A stretch of DNA of 64,000 nucleotides from a virus. Below, one piece after another: positions 8,448 through 15,928 of the stretch; position 1 is the first letter of the stretch; the number at the start of each line of letters is the position of its first letter. Under the pieces are notes generated by a model. The model did not search any database and was not told the DNA's origin. It saw only the letters and a list, made by a program, of their open reading frames with translations. Location of the stretch: IMG/VR virus record IMGVR_UViG_3300025407_000020, positions 1-64,000 of that record; one strand, 5' to 3'. The position numbers and the translations under genes were made by a program.

Positions 8448-9884
8448 TTACCATGCTCTGCATGACCAATATCTTGCTTTCCAGCGTGGTCCCGGATTCT
8501 CGCAGTGGTGACGAGCGCGGAAGCTCTTGCGGTGTCCTGGGCTGTTCTTCTTGATACGCATGTTCTTGTCGCCAAAGTTAACCTTTACGACCTTGCCATT
8601 TGGCTTGCGAACATAGACCTTTGACTTTTTGACATCGCCCTGCATTGGCTTGCCAAGAGGAACTTTGCGACCTTGATATTCGGCTTCGTATACAGGATCA
8701 ATTGGACGACCCATTTCATCACGAACTTCGTCACCGGTTACTGTCAAGTGATCCATTGTAGTCTTGATTCTGTCATCAAGCTCTTGAACCTTTGCATCGT
8801 CGCCTTTTTGCTGTGCGACTTCACGGAAGTGAGCCAACTTAGCAAGCTGAGGGTCATTCTTCATCATCTGACTGGCTTCATACTTGTTGATTCCAGTGAG
8901 AGCAGCAATGAGCGCAGCACCGCCTAGAAGCATCTTTCCGAGGCCCTCATCAAGTTCAGCATCATTTTCACGCTCATCATCTGTTCCCCAGCCATCGTCC
9001 TCTGCACGGCGTCTTGCTTGCGCTCGGGCCTTATCTCTAGCTGACACTGATGGGTCAGTTGAATCATCGTCATATCTAGGATCGTTGTGATCGCTATGCG
9101 CCCAGCTTTCCCCTAATGCTAGCTTCTTAATAGCAGCAAGTTCATCAATTTTTCCAGGATGCCACATTATATCTCTCATAGCAGCGTGGTCATTGCTTAG
9201 GCTCATATCACCACTCTCGGCATCAATATGATCAACTACACGACCGATAATTTCTTCAAAGTCATCATCTGGGTGTAATCTGCCCTGACTATCAATAACT
9301 ACATCATCATACATTTCTTGGATAGCTTTACGAATTTCTTCGCCATAATTGCCAGAGATAGCATCATATATCATATCAAATGCATCTTCGCTTGCTGCCA
9401 CCTTAGCTTTAAAGGAGTCAACATCGGCTTCGCTATCCTCATGGAGATCCTTGTAGTGTCCAGCTTCTAGGTCCTTGATAACTTCTCTCACCCAGATACT
9501 AACATCGCTTGAGCCAATTTCTTCTAGGTCAGTTAAATGACCAGTTACATCTTCTACAGCAGCCATAACAGCAGCAGGACCATACTTTGATAGAAGGTCA
9601 GTATGCATACGCATAATACGACCTAAAGTAGCACCATATGCAGGAGATTCGTCGTGAGATTCGTTTAGTTCTTCGGATTCAAGTAGGACACCGTTAAAGT
9701 CAAGAAACTCCATAGCATCTTCGTCAAGATGAACGATAACGCCGTCTTCTGTGAAACCAACTACCCCGGTTTCAATTACAAAGCCCTCATTAAGTTCAAT
9801 ATCCATGCTGTCATGCAGATTGATGACATCATCACGTTCTTCACTTAGTTCTCTTACGAGTTTGTAAATATCTCTGGTATCCAT
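8448..9884 (-). CDS. Large acidic virion-associated protein with Cys-containing basic tail
   Basis: The 478 residues fall into three parts: an acidic alpha-helical N-terminal half (MDTRDIYKLVRELSEERDD...), a short hydrophobic GKMLLGGAALIAALTG near residue 320, and a basic C-terminus containing RKSFRARHHCENPGPRWK and ending YWSCRAW. The RxSFRARHxC-GPxxKARYWSC tail recurs in T4-like aquatic phages on proteins made late, function unknown. The hydrophobic stretch could be a membrane-active or core-binding segment. Upstream is GATAAATA (within the end of the nucleotidase gene) followed by GGAG before the ATG. A core or ejected protein is a guess. Confidence 0.6.
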   Translation of the reverse strand: MDTRDIYKLVRELSEERDDVINLHDSMDIELNEGFVIETGVVGFTEDGVIVHLDEDAMEFLDFNGVLLESEELNESHDESPAYGATLGRIMRMHTDLLSKYGPAAVMAAVEDVTGHLTDLEEIGSSDVSIWVREVIKDLEAGHYKDLHEDSEADVDSFKAKVAASEDAFDMIYDAISGNYGEEIRKAIQEMYDDVVIDSQGRLHPDDDFEEIIGRVVDHIDAESGDMSLSNDHAAMRDIMWHPGKIDELAAIKKLALGESWAHSDHNDPRYDDDSTDPSVSARDKARAQARRRAEDDGWGTDDERENDAELDEGLGKMLLGGAALIAALTGINKYEASQMMKNDPQLAKLAHFREVAQQKGDDAKVQELDDRIKTTMDHLTVTGDEVRDEMGRPIDPVYEAEYQGRKVPLGKPMQGDVKKSKVYVRKPNGKVVKVNFGDKNMRIKKNSPGHRKSFRARHHCENPGPRWKARYWSCRAW

Positions 9885-9904
9885 AAAATCTCCGAATCTT
9901 TGTC

Positions 9905-10450
9905 TTATTTATCTTTGCCGAAGACCTTTTGCAGAACTGCTACCACCTTATCCAGAGAATCTTCATCAGCTTGATACTTGCAAGCAACTCCATCGTGTTC
10001 ATTCCAAGCACGAGTGTTGACACCGTAATCGTCAATCAACACGTTGGGAGTGCCATCAGGTTGAACAGCATACTTGTACTTGTCATGCTCAAAGATTACG
10101 TTATCGGGCTTTACCTTGATATGCTTTTTGAGCCACTCAGTTTTGCCCTTAATGCTACCTGCCTTATCAAAGCTCAGTGGGCTACTAAGAATAGTATAAC
10201 CATCTGCATACTTCTTTACAAGTTCAAGCAGTTTGTTAGCAGTAGCAAAGGATGGAATATCACGAAACAAGTGATAAGCATCACTATCCTTGAAGAACGT
10301 TTCCCATTCTTCCTTGCTCATATCGTTGTAGTGATCAACATCATGCAAGTCGGCAGCGTGATTGTAGAGGTCAGCAAGTACTCCATCCATGTCAACATAG
10401 ACGATAGGTTTCTGTTCCTGTACATTTTCTAGGAGTTCCGTGATCTTCAT
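9905..10450 (-). CDS. HAD-family 5'(3')-nucleotidase-like phosphatase
   Basis: This 181-residue protein has HAD motif I as VYVDMDGVLADL, a motif II-like TILSSP, a Lys in the middle, and motif III as VLIDDYGVNTRAW, as in deoxyribonucleotidase-like proteins of phages. It would dephosphorylate nucleotides or a related phosphoester. The N-terminus MKITELLENVQEQ matches the capsid-targeting pattern of T4 internal proteins (cleavage after LLE). It has two signals upstream: a late box 4 nt from the ATG and a sigma-70-like promoter at 10486-10514. Confidence 0.75.
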   Translation of the reverse strand: MKITELLENVQEQKPIVYVDMDGVLADLYNHAADLHDVDHYNDMSKEEWETFFKDSDAYHLFRDIPSFATANKLLELVKKYADGYTILSSPLSFDKAGSIKGKTEWLKKHIKVKPDNVIFEHDKYKYAVQPDGTPNVLIDDYGVNTRAWNEHDGVACKYQADEDSLDKVVAVLQKVFGKDK

Positions 10451-10454
10451 CTAC

Positions 10455-10462
10455 TATTTATC
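10455..10462 (-). promoter_or_regulatory. Late promoter box GATAAATA, 4 nt from the ATG
   Basis: GATAAATAGTAG runs straight into the ATG of the HAD gene. With so short a distance the late message would start at the ATG. Confidence 0.55.
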
Positions 10463-10485
10463 CATATCTCTATCAAATACTACTT

Positions 10486-10514
10486 GTTATAGCACAATAG
10501 TATGCCTATGTCAA
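10486..10514 (-). promoter_or_regulatory. Sigma-70-type promoter (TTGACA-17-TATAAC)
   Basis: The -35 is a perfect TTGACA and the -10 is TATAAC with 17 bp between. It lies about 35 nt upstream of the HAD gene and would also transcribe the virion-effector genes further left. Confidence 0.7.
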
Positions 10515-10543
10515 GCCTTTAATGTATATCTTTGGTCATACCA

Positions 10544-10551
10544 GATAAATA
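10544..10551 (+). promoter_or_regulatory. Late promoter box GATAAATA, 5 nt from the plcP ATG
   Basis: On the plus strand, GATAAATAGCTAT precedes the ATG at 10557. It is the only promoter-like element seen for the plus-strand operon and suggests late, possibly leaderless expression. Confidence 0.5.
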
Positions 10552-10556
10552 GCTAT

Positions 10557-11342
10557 ATGACACACAAGACATACAGAACCATCTTCATCTCGGATGTCCA
10601 TTTGGGCACAAAGGATTGTAAAGCAGACTTGCTTAACAATTTCCTAAAGCACAACACCTGCGAAACTTTATACCTAGTCGGTGACATCATAGATGCTTGG
10701 AAGATTCAACAGAACAAGATGAAGTGGAAGCAATCACATACTAATGTGGTGCGAAGAATCTTGGGTCACAGTAAAAGAGATACTGATGTGATCTATGTAG
10801 CTGGCAATCATGACGAGTTTTTACGCCCAATGATGCCATATGCAGCTACGTTTGGTAGAATGAAAATCTGCAACACTGTTACTCATATTGGTGTTGATGG
10901 TAAACGATACATGGTGGTGCATGGTGACTTGTTTGATGGCATCACTCGCTTAGCTCCCTGGATCAGTTTCTTAGGAGATAAGGCATATGATTTCGTATTG
11001 AGTTTGAATAGTAGATTCAATTGGATAAGGCACCGTTTGGGCTTTGGTTATTGGTCACTGAGCAAATATCTCAAGCATCGTGTTAAAAAAGCTATGGACT
11101 TTATATTCAAGTTTGAAGGCAACATAACATCATATGCTAAGAGAAAGGGTTATGCAGGTGTAATCTGCGGACATATCCATCATGCTGAGATTAAGATGAT
11201 TGATGATATCATATACATGAATGACGGCGACTGGGTAGAAAGTTGTACTGCATTGGTAGAACACCATGACGGACGCTGGGAAATCATTACATGGCAGGAG
11301 ATGAAAAATGAAGACAAAGAACCTAGTAAAAAAGATGTATGA
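10557..11342 (+). CDS. plcP: PlcP-type phospholipase C (metallophosphoesterase)
   Basis: The ATG at 10557 is chosen because the family starts just before the first metal motif; the longer frame from 10440 runs into the HAD gene. The 261 residues carry all calcineurin-type metal motifs: ISDVHLG, GDIIDAW, GNHDEF, VHGDLFD and GHIHHAE, plus the family signature MNDGDWVESCTALVEHHDG. This subgroup (often labelled UDP-2,3-diacylglucosamine diphosphatase) includes the PlcP of Alphaproteobacteria, which removes phospholipid head groups to leave diacylglycerol during phosphate starvation. The adjacent glycosyltransferase is the usual partner, which favours PlcP over LpxH. It acts at the inner face of the cytoplasmic membrane. 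Confidence 0.85.
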   Translation: MTHKTYRTIFISDVHLGTKDCKADLLNNFLKHNTCETLYLVGDIIDAWKIQQNKMKWKQSHTNVVRRILGHSKRDTDVIYVAGNHDEFLRPMMPYAATFGRMKICNTVTHIGVDGKRYMVVHGDLFDGITRLAPWISFLGDKAYDFVLSLNSRFNWIRHRLGFGYWSLSKYLKHRVKKAMDFIFKFEGNITSYAKRKGYAGVICGHIHHAEIKMIDDIIYMNDGDWVESCTALVEHHDGRWEIITWQEMKNEDKEPSKKDV

Positions 11343-11439
11343 AGCTATAACGCTTAAGGACAAAGATGCTGAGAAGAAACTATGGTTTAAGGCATTGAAG
11401 AAGTCATTGAAGCATAAAAAGACTCATCATATCCAGTGA
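11308..11439 (+). CDS. Small basic protein between plcP and agt
   Basis: A 43-codon ORF (MKTKNLVKKMYEAITLKD... ending KHKKTHHIQ) starts inside the 3' end of plcP and stops with TGA overlapping the GTG of the next gene. It is very rich in Lys with a possible amphipathic helix. The tight overlaps suggest it is translated and couples the two enzymes. Binding to anionic lipid or simply a coupling peptide are both possible. Confidence 0.55.
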   Translation: MKTKNLVKKMYEAITLKDKDAEKKLWFKALKKSLKHKKTHHIQ

Positions 11440-12428
11440 AAACCATATTAGTAATCACTGACAACCTCAGAACACAAGTTAATGGTGTTGTCACAACTTT
11501 TAGAAATCTTGAACGAGTCGCCGTTAAGGATGATCATCGTATCGTATATATTGATCCTAATAGTTTTATACATATGTCTGCTATTGGATATCCAGAAGTA
11601 AAACTTTCCCTTCCATTTCGCATTGGTGCCAAGATTCAATCTATTAATCCTGACTACATACATATTGCTACTGAAGGTCCAATTGGAGTAGCTGCAAAGT
11701 TATGGCTAGACAAACATAAGTGGAAATACAACACTAGCTATCATACAAAGTTTCCAGAGTTTCTTAAACGATTGTATCGTATCCCTGAATCATGGACATA
11801 TGCATATTTGCGTTGGTTCCACAAACATAGCGGTAGAGTGCTTACTACTACGCAGTCAATGGTTAACGAACTTAAAGAGCATGGTTTCAATGGAGACATC
11901 ATATCTTGGACTCGTGGTGTAAACAGAGATATATTCAATCCCTACTATAGAAAAGAACAATCCGAGATAACTCTTGTATGTGTCAGTAGAATCAGTAAAG
12001 AGAAAAGCATTGAGGACTTTTGTGAACTAAATTATCCTAATGCGAAAAAGATCGTAGTTGGTGATGGCCCATATCGCAGTGAGCTTGAGAAGAAATATAC
12101 TAATGTGGAGTTTGTTGGGCTTAAGAAAGGTACCGAGCTTGCCAAATACTATGCATCTGCTGATGTATTTGTGTTTCCAAGCAAGACCGATACATTTGGT
12201 ATAGTCATCATTGAGGCAATGGCATGTGGAACACCGGTTGCAGCATATCCAGTTACTGGACCTATTGATGTAATAGAACAGAACATAACTGGATTCATGG
12301 ATGAAAATCTGTCAGTAGCAATAGATAATTGCCTAGACTTAGGACGCAATGCTGTATATCAAGAAAGTAAGAAATGGTCTTGGGAAAACTGCTGGGAAAT
12401 CTTCAAGACTAATTTAATTAATGCTTAG
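11436..12428 (+). CDS. agt: GT4 diacylglycerol glycosyltransferase (Agt-like)
   Basis: The GTG at 11436 overlaps the upstream stop (GTGA). The 330-residue GT-B enzyme shows VITDNLRTQVNGVVTTFRN at the start, IHIATEGPIGVAAKLW, YHTKFPEFLKR, then TRGVNRDIFNP, RISKEKSIEDF, VVGDGPY, and the nucleotide-sugar signature FPSKTDTFGIVIIEAMACG with the GT4 E-x7-E. These are the features of the Agt proteins encoded beside plcP in marine Alphaproteobacteria, which glycosylate diacylglycerol from UDP-sugar. Donor (glucose or glucuronate) cannot be read from sequence. It converges on and overlaps the next minus gene by 11 bp. Confidence 0.85.
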   Translation: MKTILVITDNLRTQVNGVVTTFRNLERVAVKDDHRIVYIDPNSFIHMSAIGYPEVKLSLPFRIGAKIQSINPDYIHIATEGPIGVAAKLWLDKHKWKYNTSYHTKFPEFLKRLYRIPESWTYAYLRWFHKHSGRVLTTTQSMVNELKEHGFNGDIISWTRGVNRDIFNPYYRKEQSEITLVCVSRISKEKSIEDFCELNYPNAKKIVVGDGPYRSELEKKYTNVEFVGLKKGTELAKYYASADVFVFPSKTDTFGIVIIEAMACGTPVAAYPVTGPIDVIEQNITGFMDENLSVAIDNCLDLGRNAVYQESKKWSWENCWEIFKTNLINA

Positions 12429-12675
12429 TTCTCTTTTTACGCTCAGGAACATAGTCCTTATTGGGAATAGGTGTTCTGTTAGGAACGATATGAGACATGC
12501 TAACCACATCATCGCCATACTTTAGCATAAAGTACGATGCAGTCTGTTCATCAGCAAAGTCTAGGATCAAGTGATTCTTAAAACTCATCTTTAAGCGAAT
12601 ATTGCGCTTAATGACCGAATCATTCAAAATATCCTTGAAGTTGTTGGATTCTCGTTGTAATACAATATAACTCAT
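12418..12675 (-). CDS. LRWS-family small protein with C-terminal extension
   Basis: Starts at 12675 by TAATG overlap with the upstream gene. Of 85 residues, the middle has LDFADEQTASYFMLKYG, equivalent to the C-terminal signature F-x-(D/E)-rich-x-(W/Y)-F-x-L-(R/K)-(W/Y) of the tandem family at 18-22 kb. Here a 32-residue basic tail ending ERKKRTKH follows. Function unknown. Confidence 0.6.
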   Translation of the reverse strand: MSYIVLQRESNNFKDILNDSVIKRNIRLKMSFKNHLILDFADEQTASYFMLKYGDDVVSMSHIVPNRTPIPNKDYVPERKKRTKH

Positions 12676-12881
12676 TACTTCTGCCACATAAGAAATGCTA
12701 CATAGTCTCGGTCGGATTCAAAAACGAACTCCCACCGTCCTGTGTCACTGTCTTGATCACCGACAAGATCAACAAAACGGTAATCACCTTCACAGTTTCT
12801 CTCACACCAATCAAGAACAGGCTGCAAATGCCCATATGGAATATCAATGTTAGCTTTATGTGCGGTCGGTATATTGATCAT
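12675..12881 (-). CDS. LRWS-family small protein
   Basis: This 68-residue protein contains LQPVLDWCERNCEGDYRF, matching the WC-E-x-NC segment of the paralogues at 20237 and 55759, and ends FESDRDYVAFLMWQK. It is a member of the family but has lost the exact LRWS end. It is coupled to the downstream paralogue by TAATG. Function unknown. Confidence 0.6.
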   Translation of the reverse strand: MINIPTAHKANIDIPYGHLQPVLDWCERNCEGDYRFVDLVGDQDSDTGRWEFVFESDRDYVAFLMWQK

Positions 12882-13444
12882 TGACTTTTCTTTTGAGTTT
12901 TTCCACGACTAAATCCTTCAGGAATGGCCTCACCGGATTTAAGCATCTTGTTATTTGTACCGTCTGTAACCCAAATCTGTCCAAGAGTGCGCTTGTTAAG
13001 TTCTATGGGCATCTGGGCTATTCTTGCTAAATGCCCAGATTCGGCATTGCGTTTTCCTTGAGCCTTGCCTCCCTTTATGCACGATTTAAGTCTCTCGGCC
13101 GGATCACCAAATGCACCTTTCCCGGCTGCCATAGTTGCGGCGCCGCCCTTTTTACCGGCTTCACTACAGTTAGCCATTTTCTGTATCTTTTGCATATGGC
13201 CGTTTTCTGCATTTACCTTCCCTTGAATCTTCCCTCCCGCAGAACAGTTGAGTAAAAAGGCTTCCTCTGTCTGTCCTGACAATAGATAGTAAGCCCAAAG
13301 GTCCTGTTTTTTACCGTGGTCCTCATAAAGTTTTAAATGGGCCTCGGCGTGTTCAGCAAGTGATAATTCAATGAGATTAGAAGGATCGTCAGTCCCTCCC
13401 ATATGACGAGGTATAATGTGATGTATGTGCGTTAGTTTTTTCAT
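12878..13444 (-). CDS. HNH homing endonuclease
   Basis: Start at 13444 (MKKLTHIHHIIPRHMGG), which follows AGAGG. The 188 residues have the HNH core HIHHIIPRHMGGTDDPSNLI and EHAEAHLKLYE, then NUMOD3-like repeats (SAGGKIQGKVNAENG, SEAGKKGG, KGGKAQGKRNAESG) that bind DNA, and a C-terminal IWVTDGTNNKMLKSGE segment typical of phage HNH proteins. It separates small early genes from the dCMP deaminase. Selfish element. Confidence 0.85.
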   Translation of the reverse strand: MKKLTHIHHIIPRHMGGTDDPSNLIELSLAEHAEAHLKLYEDHGKKQDLWAYYLLSGQTEEAFLLNCSAGGKIQGKVNAENGHMQKIQKMANCSEAGKKGGAATMAAGKGAFGDPAERLKSCIKGGKAQGKRNAESGHLARIAQMPIELNKRTLGQIWVTDGTNNKMLKSGEAIPEGFSRGKTQKKSQ

Positions 13445-13479
13445 AAAAGATGCCTCTGCGTGTAGCACTTTTATTTATC
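13443..13479 (-). promoter_or_regulatory. Late box inside an inverted repeat controlling the HNH start
   Basis: GATAAATA is at 13472-13479. ATAAAAGTGC (13465-13474), which begins in the box, pairs with GCA-T-CTTTTAT that reaches the start codon (13443-13453), enclosing the AGAGG ribosome-binding site. A read-through transcript could fold and hide the site, while a transcript starting after the late box lacks the 5' arm. This is the logic known for T4 I-TevI and soc. Confidence 0.5.
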
Positions 13480-13953
13480 CCTATCTTCATATTTGAGAAC
13501 ATTTACTCCTGATTTCTTTAGAAACTCTACTCCTTTTAGTGAGCGGTATTCTTCTCGGTAATATAGAGTAGAAATCCCTGCTTGGTAAATAGCCTTGGCA
13601 CAGTCCATGCACGGTGCGTGAGTACAAAACATAGTAGCGGCCGCCGAAGACTCGGTAGATTGTGCGACCTTCATTAAGGAGTTCATTTCGGAGTGCAGCA
13701 CTTCGGGCTTAGTCTTTAGCCCATACATACTGCCATTTTCATCATACCAAACAGGACCTTCCGGACCACCGTCAGTATAGTGAGTACGGGTTTCGCAGTC
13801 ATTCTCCCAACCGGAGGGCATTCCATTCCAACCATATGAGATAATGGTGTTTTCTTTTACGATGACACTTCCAACCTGCAATCGTTTTGCATAAGACATT
13901 TGGCTTATGCGGTCTGCTAAATCCATGTACAACGTTATGTATTTAGGTTTCAT
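13471..13953 (-). CDS. Deoxycytidylate (dCMP) deaminase
   Basis: Start MKPKYITLYMDLADR at 13953, two bases after the upstream stop. The 160 residues hold the zinc motifs HSEMN (His plus catalytic Glu) and APCMDCAKAI (PCxxC), and the long insertion between them as in T4-type dCMP deaminases. It converts dCMP to dUMP to feed thymidylate synthesis. Zinc ligands are present, so it should be active. Confidence 0.9.
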   Translation of the reverse strand: MKPKYITLYMDLADRISQMSYAKRLQVGSVIVKENTIISYGWNGMPSGWENDCETRTHYTDGGPEGPVWYDENGSMYGLKTKPEVLHSEMNSLMKVAQSTESSAAATMFCTHAPCMDCAKAIYQAGISTLYYREEYRSLKGVEFLKKSGVNVLKYEDRDK

Positions 13954-13954
13954 A

Positions 13955-14488
13955 TCAATCCCAGAGGTCACGCAGGTGCTTGCCGAACAGGTCAAGCCCT
14001 TCTTGGATGCGCTCATTATGCAGTGTGTGTCCTACGTGGTCATACCAATGTTCGTTTGGATTCTCGTCAACCATTTCGTGCATTTCTTCTACTATACCGG
14101 TAATAGGATGCGGAACCGTGATCGGCTTCCAACCAATCTTCATTTCACCATGATGATACTGACTATCATATTCATCATCAATTGCAATTTGTTGAAAACT
14201 CCAGATTATCTTGTCAAGAACATCTTCCCACTTTTGACAACCAGCCTCAAACACAGCATCCTTGTCTTCTTTGATGAAGTCAAAGCAATCTTGACTATGC
14301 CAATCATCGGCAATGTCTTCAACGAAATTGCTAGGAACACCGTGCTTAGTGTTTTTAAGTTGGATCAGTGCAGGAAGAATGATAAGAGCAAGGGTGTGGT
14401 CAAGGGACCAAGTATCAAAGCTATCAACTTCAATACTCACCCTTCTTTTTGCATTACCACTAGGGTGTTTCCCGAGTTTAACCTTCAT
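13955..14488 (-). CDS. Conserved phage protein of unknown function
   Basis: A 177-residue acidic protein starting MKVKLGKHPSGNAKRR. It has a WSLDHTLALIILPALIQL helix, a DWHSQDCFDF segment and ends with a helix KHLRDLWD. Proteins of this type (MKVKLGxxP... with W/H-rich segments) recur in phages, but I know no function. Its stop nearly abuts the dCMP deaminase start. Confidence 0.65.
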   Translation of the reverse strand: MKVKLGKHPSGNAKRRVSIEVDSFDTWSLDHTLALIILPALIQLKNTKHGVPSNFVEDIADDWHSQDCFDFIKEDKDAVFEAGCQKWEDVLDKIIWSFQQIAIDDEYDSQYHHGEMKIGWKPITVPHPITGIVEEMHEMVDENPNEHWYDHVGHTLHNERIQEGLDLFGKHLRDLWD

Positions 14489-14826
14489 TATGATTCAACA
14501 ATCTTTAGCTTTCCATTGATACACCAATAAATCTGGTCTGCATTTTCTTCGGGACATAGAACCAACGCAAGAGAGATTTTCTTATTCTCAATCAACTTTG
14601 CCGGAAGTTCATCAAGAGAAGGAGCCTGACACAAGAAGTTGGTAGTATCCTTCTCCCAGAGATAATAGTGTCCCTCAATCTTTTCAGCAACAGCAACCGG
14701 AATCTTTGCCTTATCCATTAGATTCTTAATACCCTGATTTGCCAGTGCATTTCTAACTGTCATCTGCCCCAGCTTAAAAGAGCAGTAGATACCGAATCCA
14801 ATAAGAAATCCTGTAAGCATATCCAT
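14488..14826 (-). CDS. Membrane-anchored protein
   Basis: Of 112 residues, the first 20 (MDMLTGFLIGFGIYCSFKLG) form a probable membrane anchor. The rest is a soluble domain with YYLWEKDTTNFLCQAPS and QIYWCINGKLKIVES. The start overlaps the next gene's region and the end overlaps the downstream ATG. Function unknown. Confidence 0.6.
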   Translation of the reverse strand: MDMLTGFLIGFGIYCSFKLGQMTVRNALANQGIKNLMDKAKIPVAVAEKIEGHYYLWEKDTTNFLCQAPSLDELPAKLIENKKISLALVLCPEENADQIYWCINGKLKIVES

Positions 14827-14834
14827 ATTTAGTA

Positions 14835-14859
14835 TCCTTAGATGTCAATAAACTTTAAT
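14835..14859 (-). repeat. 25-nt direct repeat, copy 1 (gene-end seam)
   Basis: The same 25 bases occur at 15052-15076. Each copy encodes a C-terminal KFIDI, the TAA stop and a following GGA that starts a ribosome-binding site. The two neighbouring genes thus share the same end although their bodies are unrelated. Confidence 0.8.
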
Positions 14860-15044
14860 GTAATGATGCCTTTAATTACGCCCGGAAGCGTAACCTTGAA
14901 CGGATGCATCTTACCGTTCATGTCGCAGTAACCCCTACCAAAGATCATAGAGTCATAATGCTCATCTCGTATCGGCATTTCTCCAGGACCTAGCGGATAC
15001 CGTCGCGGATGATCGTCGGCTAACTTCTCTATCCATTTGAACAT
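14838..15044 (-). CDS. Small protein with duplicated C-terminal seam
   Basis: Start MFKWIEKLADDHPRRY at 15044 behind GGAG. The 68 residues include a GRGYCDMNGKMHPF segment and end ITLKFIDI, the same end as the phosphoesterase just upstream. The shared end is identical at DNA level over 25 bases. Function unknown. Confidence 0.55.
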   Translation of the reverse strand: MFKWIEKLADDHPRRYPLGPGEMPIRDEHYDSMIFGRGYCDMNGKMHPFKVTLPGVIKGIITLKFIDI

Positions 15045-15051
15045 TATAATC

Positions 15052-15076
15052 TCCTTAGATGTCAATAAACTTTAAT
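15052..15076 (-). repeat. 25-nt direct repeat, copy 2 (gene-end seam)
   Basis: Identical to 14835-14859. It forms the end of the phosphoesterase gene and the first part of the ribosome-binding site of the next gene. Confidence 0.8.
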
Positions 15077-15894
15077 TGAAACACATTAGCCCGAGGGTCA
15101 TGTCCCTTATAGCCCCTAGGATTGCACACAATGCGTGTCTCTCCCATCATATAGTCAAATGGATCATGCATATGCCCATGAGTCCAGAGGACGATCTGAG
15201 GGCGATCTAGAATGAACTCTGACAAGTCACTGTGATAGCCACCATTCATGTAGTACTCGTTTTTGTACTTATCGTGAATGCTCAATGGAGTAGGAGCATG
15301 ATGACCAACTACAACATACTTCTTATTAGGATCACTGTCAACAGTCTTCTTAATGTACTCCAGCGTTGCTCTGTGATGGACTACAGAGTCCAATGGGCTG
15401 AATCTAGCATAACTACGCTGACTGTTACGAATGATTCTAAAGTCATTCATCATATTCTCAATCAAGTGCATAGTAGTGGGGTCGCCCTTGTTCATGTTTG
15501 TCCAAAGGGTACCGCCCACAAAAGTTACGCCATCAATCTCAATATGATCTTGATCAAGGAAGTGAATGTTACTATAGTTTGCAATCTCGTCACGCAGCCA
15601 CTGAATAGTGTCAGGATAGCGACCATGATAGAACTCATGGTTACCTGCGATGTACACCACATGATCGTACTCACTGTTCACGTGGTTAAAGAACTCACGG
15701 AACTTAACAGCAGCACCCTGATTACGTCCCGGCTTCATAGCATCAGCAGGAACAGGCTTATCAATAGGATGGTCATGGAGACTATGAGCTACGCAGATAT
15801 CACCACTTAGGATCAGTACCTTCGCACCTTCAGTGTTGGGAAGGGTAATTGTTTCAAACTCCAAATGGAGATCCGAGGCTAGTGCTATTTTCAT
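15055..15894 (-). CDS. Calcineurin-like metallophosphoesterase
   Basis: The 279-residue protein has all metal-binding motifs: SDLHLEF, SGDICV, AGNHEFYHG, VVGHHAPT and HGHMHDPFD. It ends VCNPRGYKGHDP...LKFIDI. It likely hydrolyses a phosphomono- or diester; substrate unknown. It is not closely like the PlcP-type protein. A degenerate relative lies at 31669-32367. The ATG is 6 nt after a consensus -10, predicting a leaderless early mRNA. Confidence 0.85.
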   Translation of the reverse strand: MKIALASDLHLEFETITLPNTEGAKVLILSGDICVAHSLHDHPIDKPVPADAMKPGRNQGAAVKFREFFNHVNSEYDHVVYIAGNHEFYHGRYPDTIQWLRDEIANYSNIHFLDQDHIEIDGVTFVGGTLWTNMNKGDPTTMHLIENMMNDFRIIRNSQRSYARFSPLDSVVHHRATLEYIKKTVDSDPNKKYVVVGHHAPTPLSIHDKYKNEYYMNGGYHSDLSEFILDRPQIVLWTHGHMHDPFDYMMGETRIVCNPRGYKGHDPRANVFQLKFIDI

Positions 15895-15900
15895 TATGTC

Positions 15901-15928
15901 ATTATATACTGTTATAGGTAAATGTCAA
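15901..15928 (-). promoter_or_regulatory. Sigma-70 promoter (TTGACA-16-TATAAT), 6 nt from the ATG
   Basis: Both hexamers are perfect. The -10 is followed by GACATA and the phosphoesterase ATG, so transcription should begin at the start codon. Confidence 0.75.

Noticed and set aside
10440-10556. N-terminal extension of PlcP from the GTG at 10440
   Set aside because: It overlaps the start of the HAD gene and its promoters, the extra residues have no family match, and the ATG at 10557 gives the usual family start.
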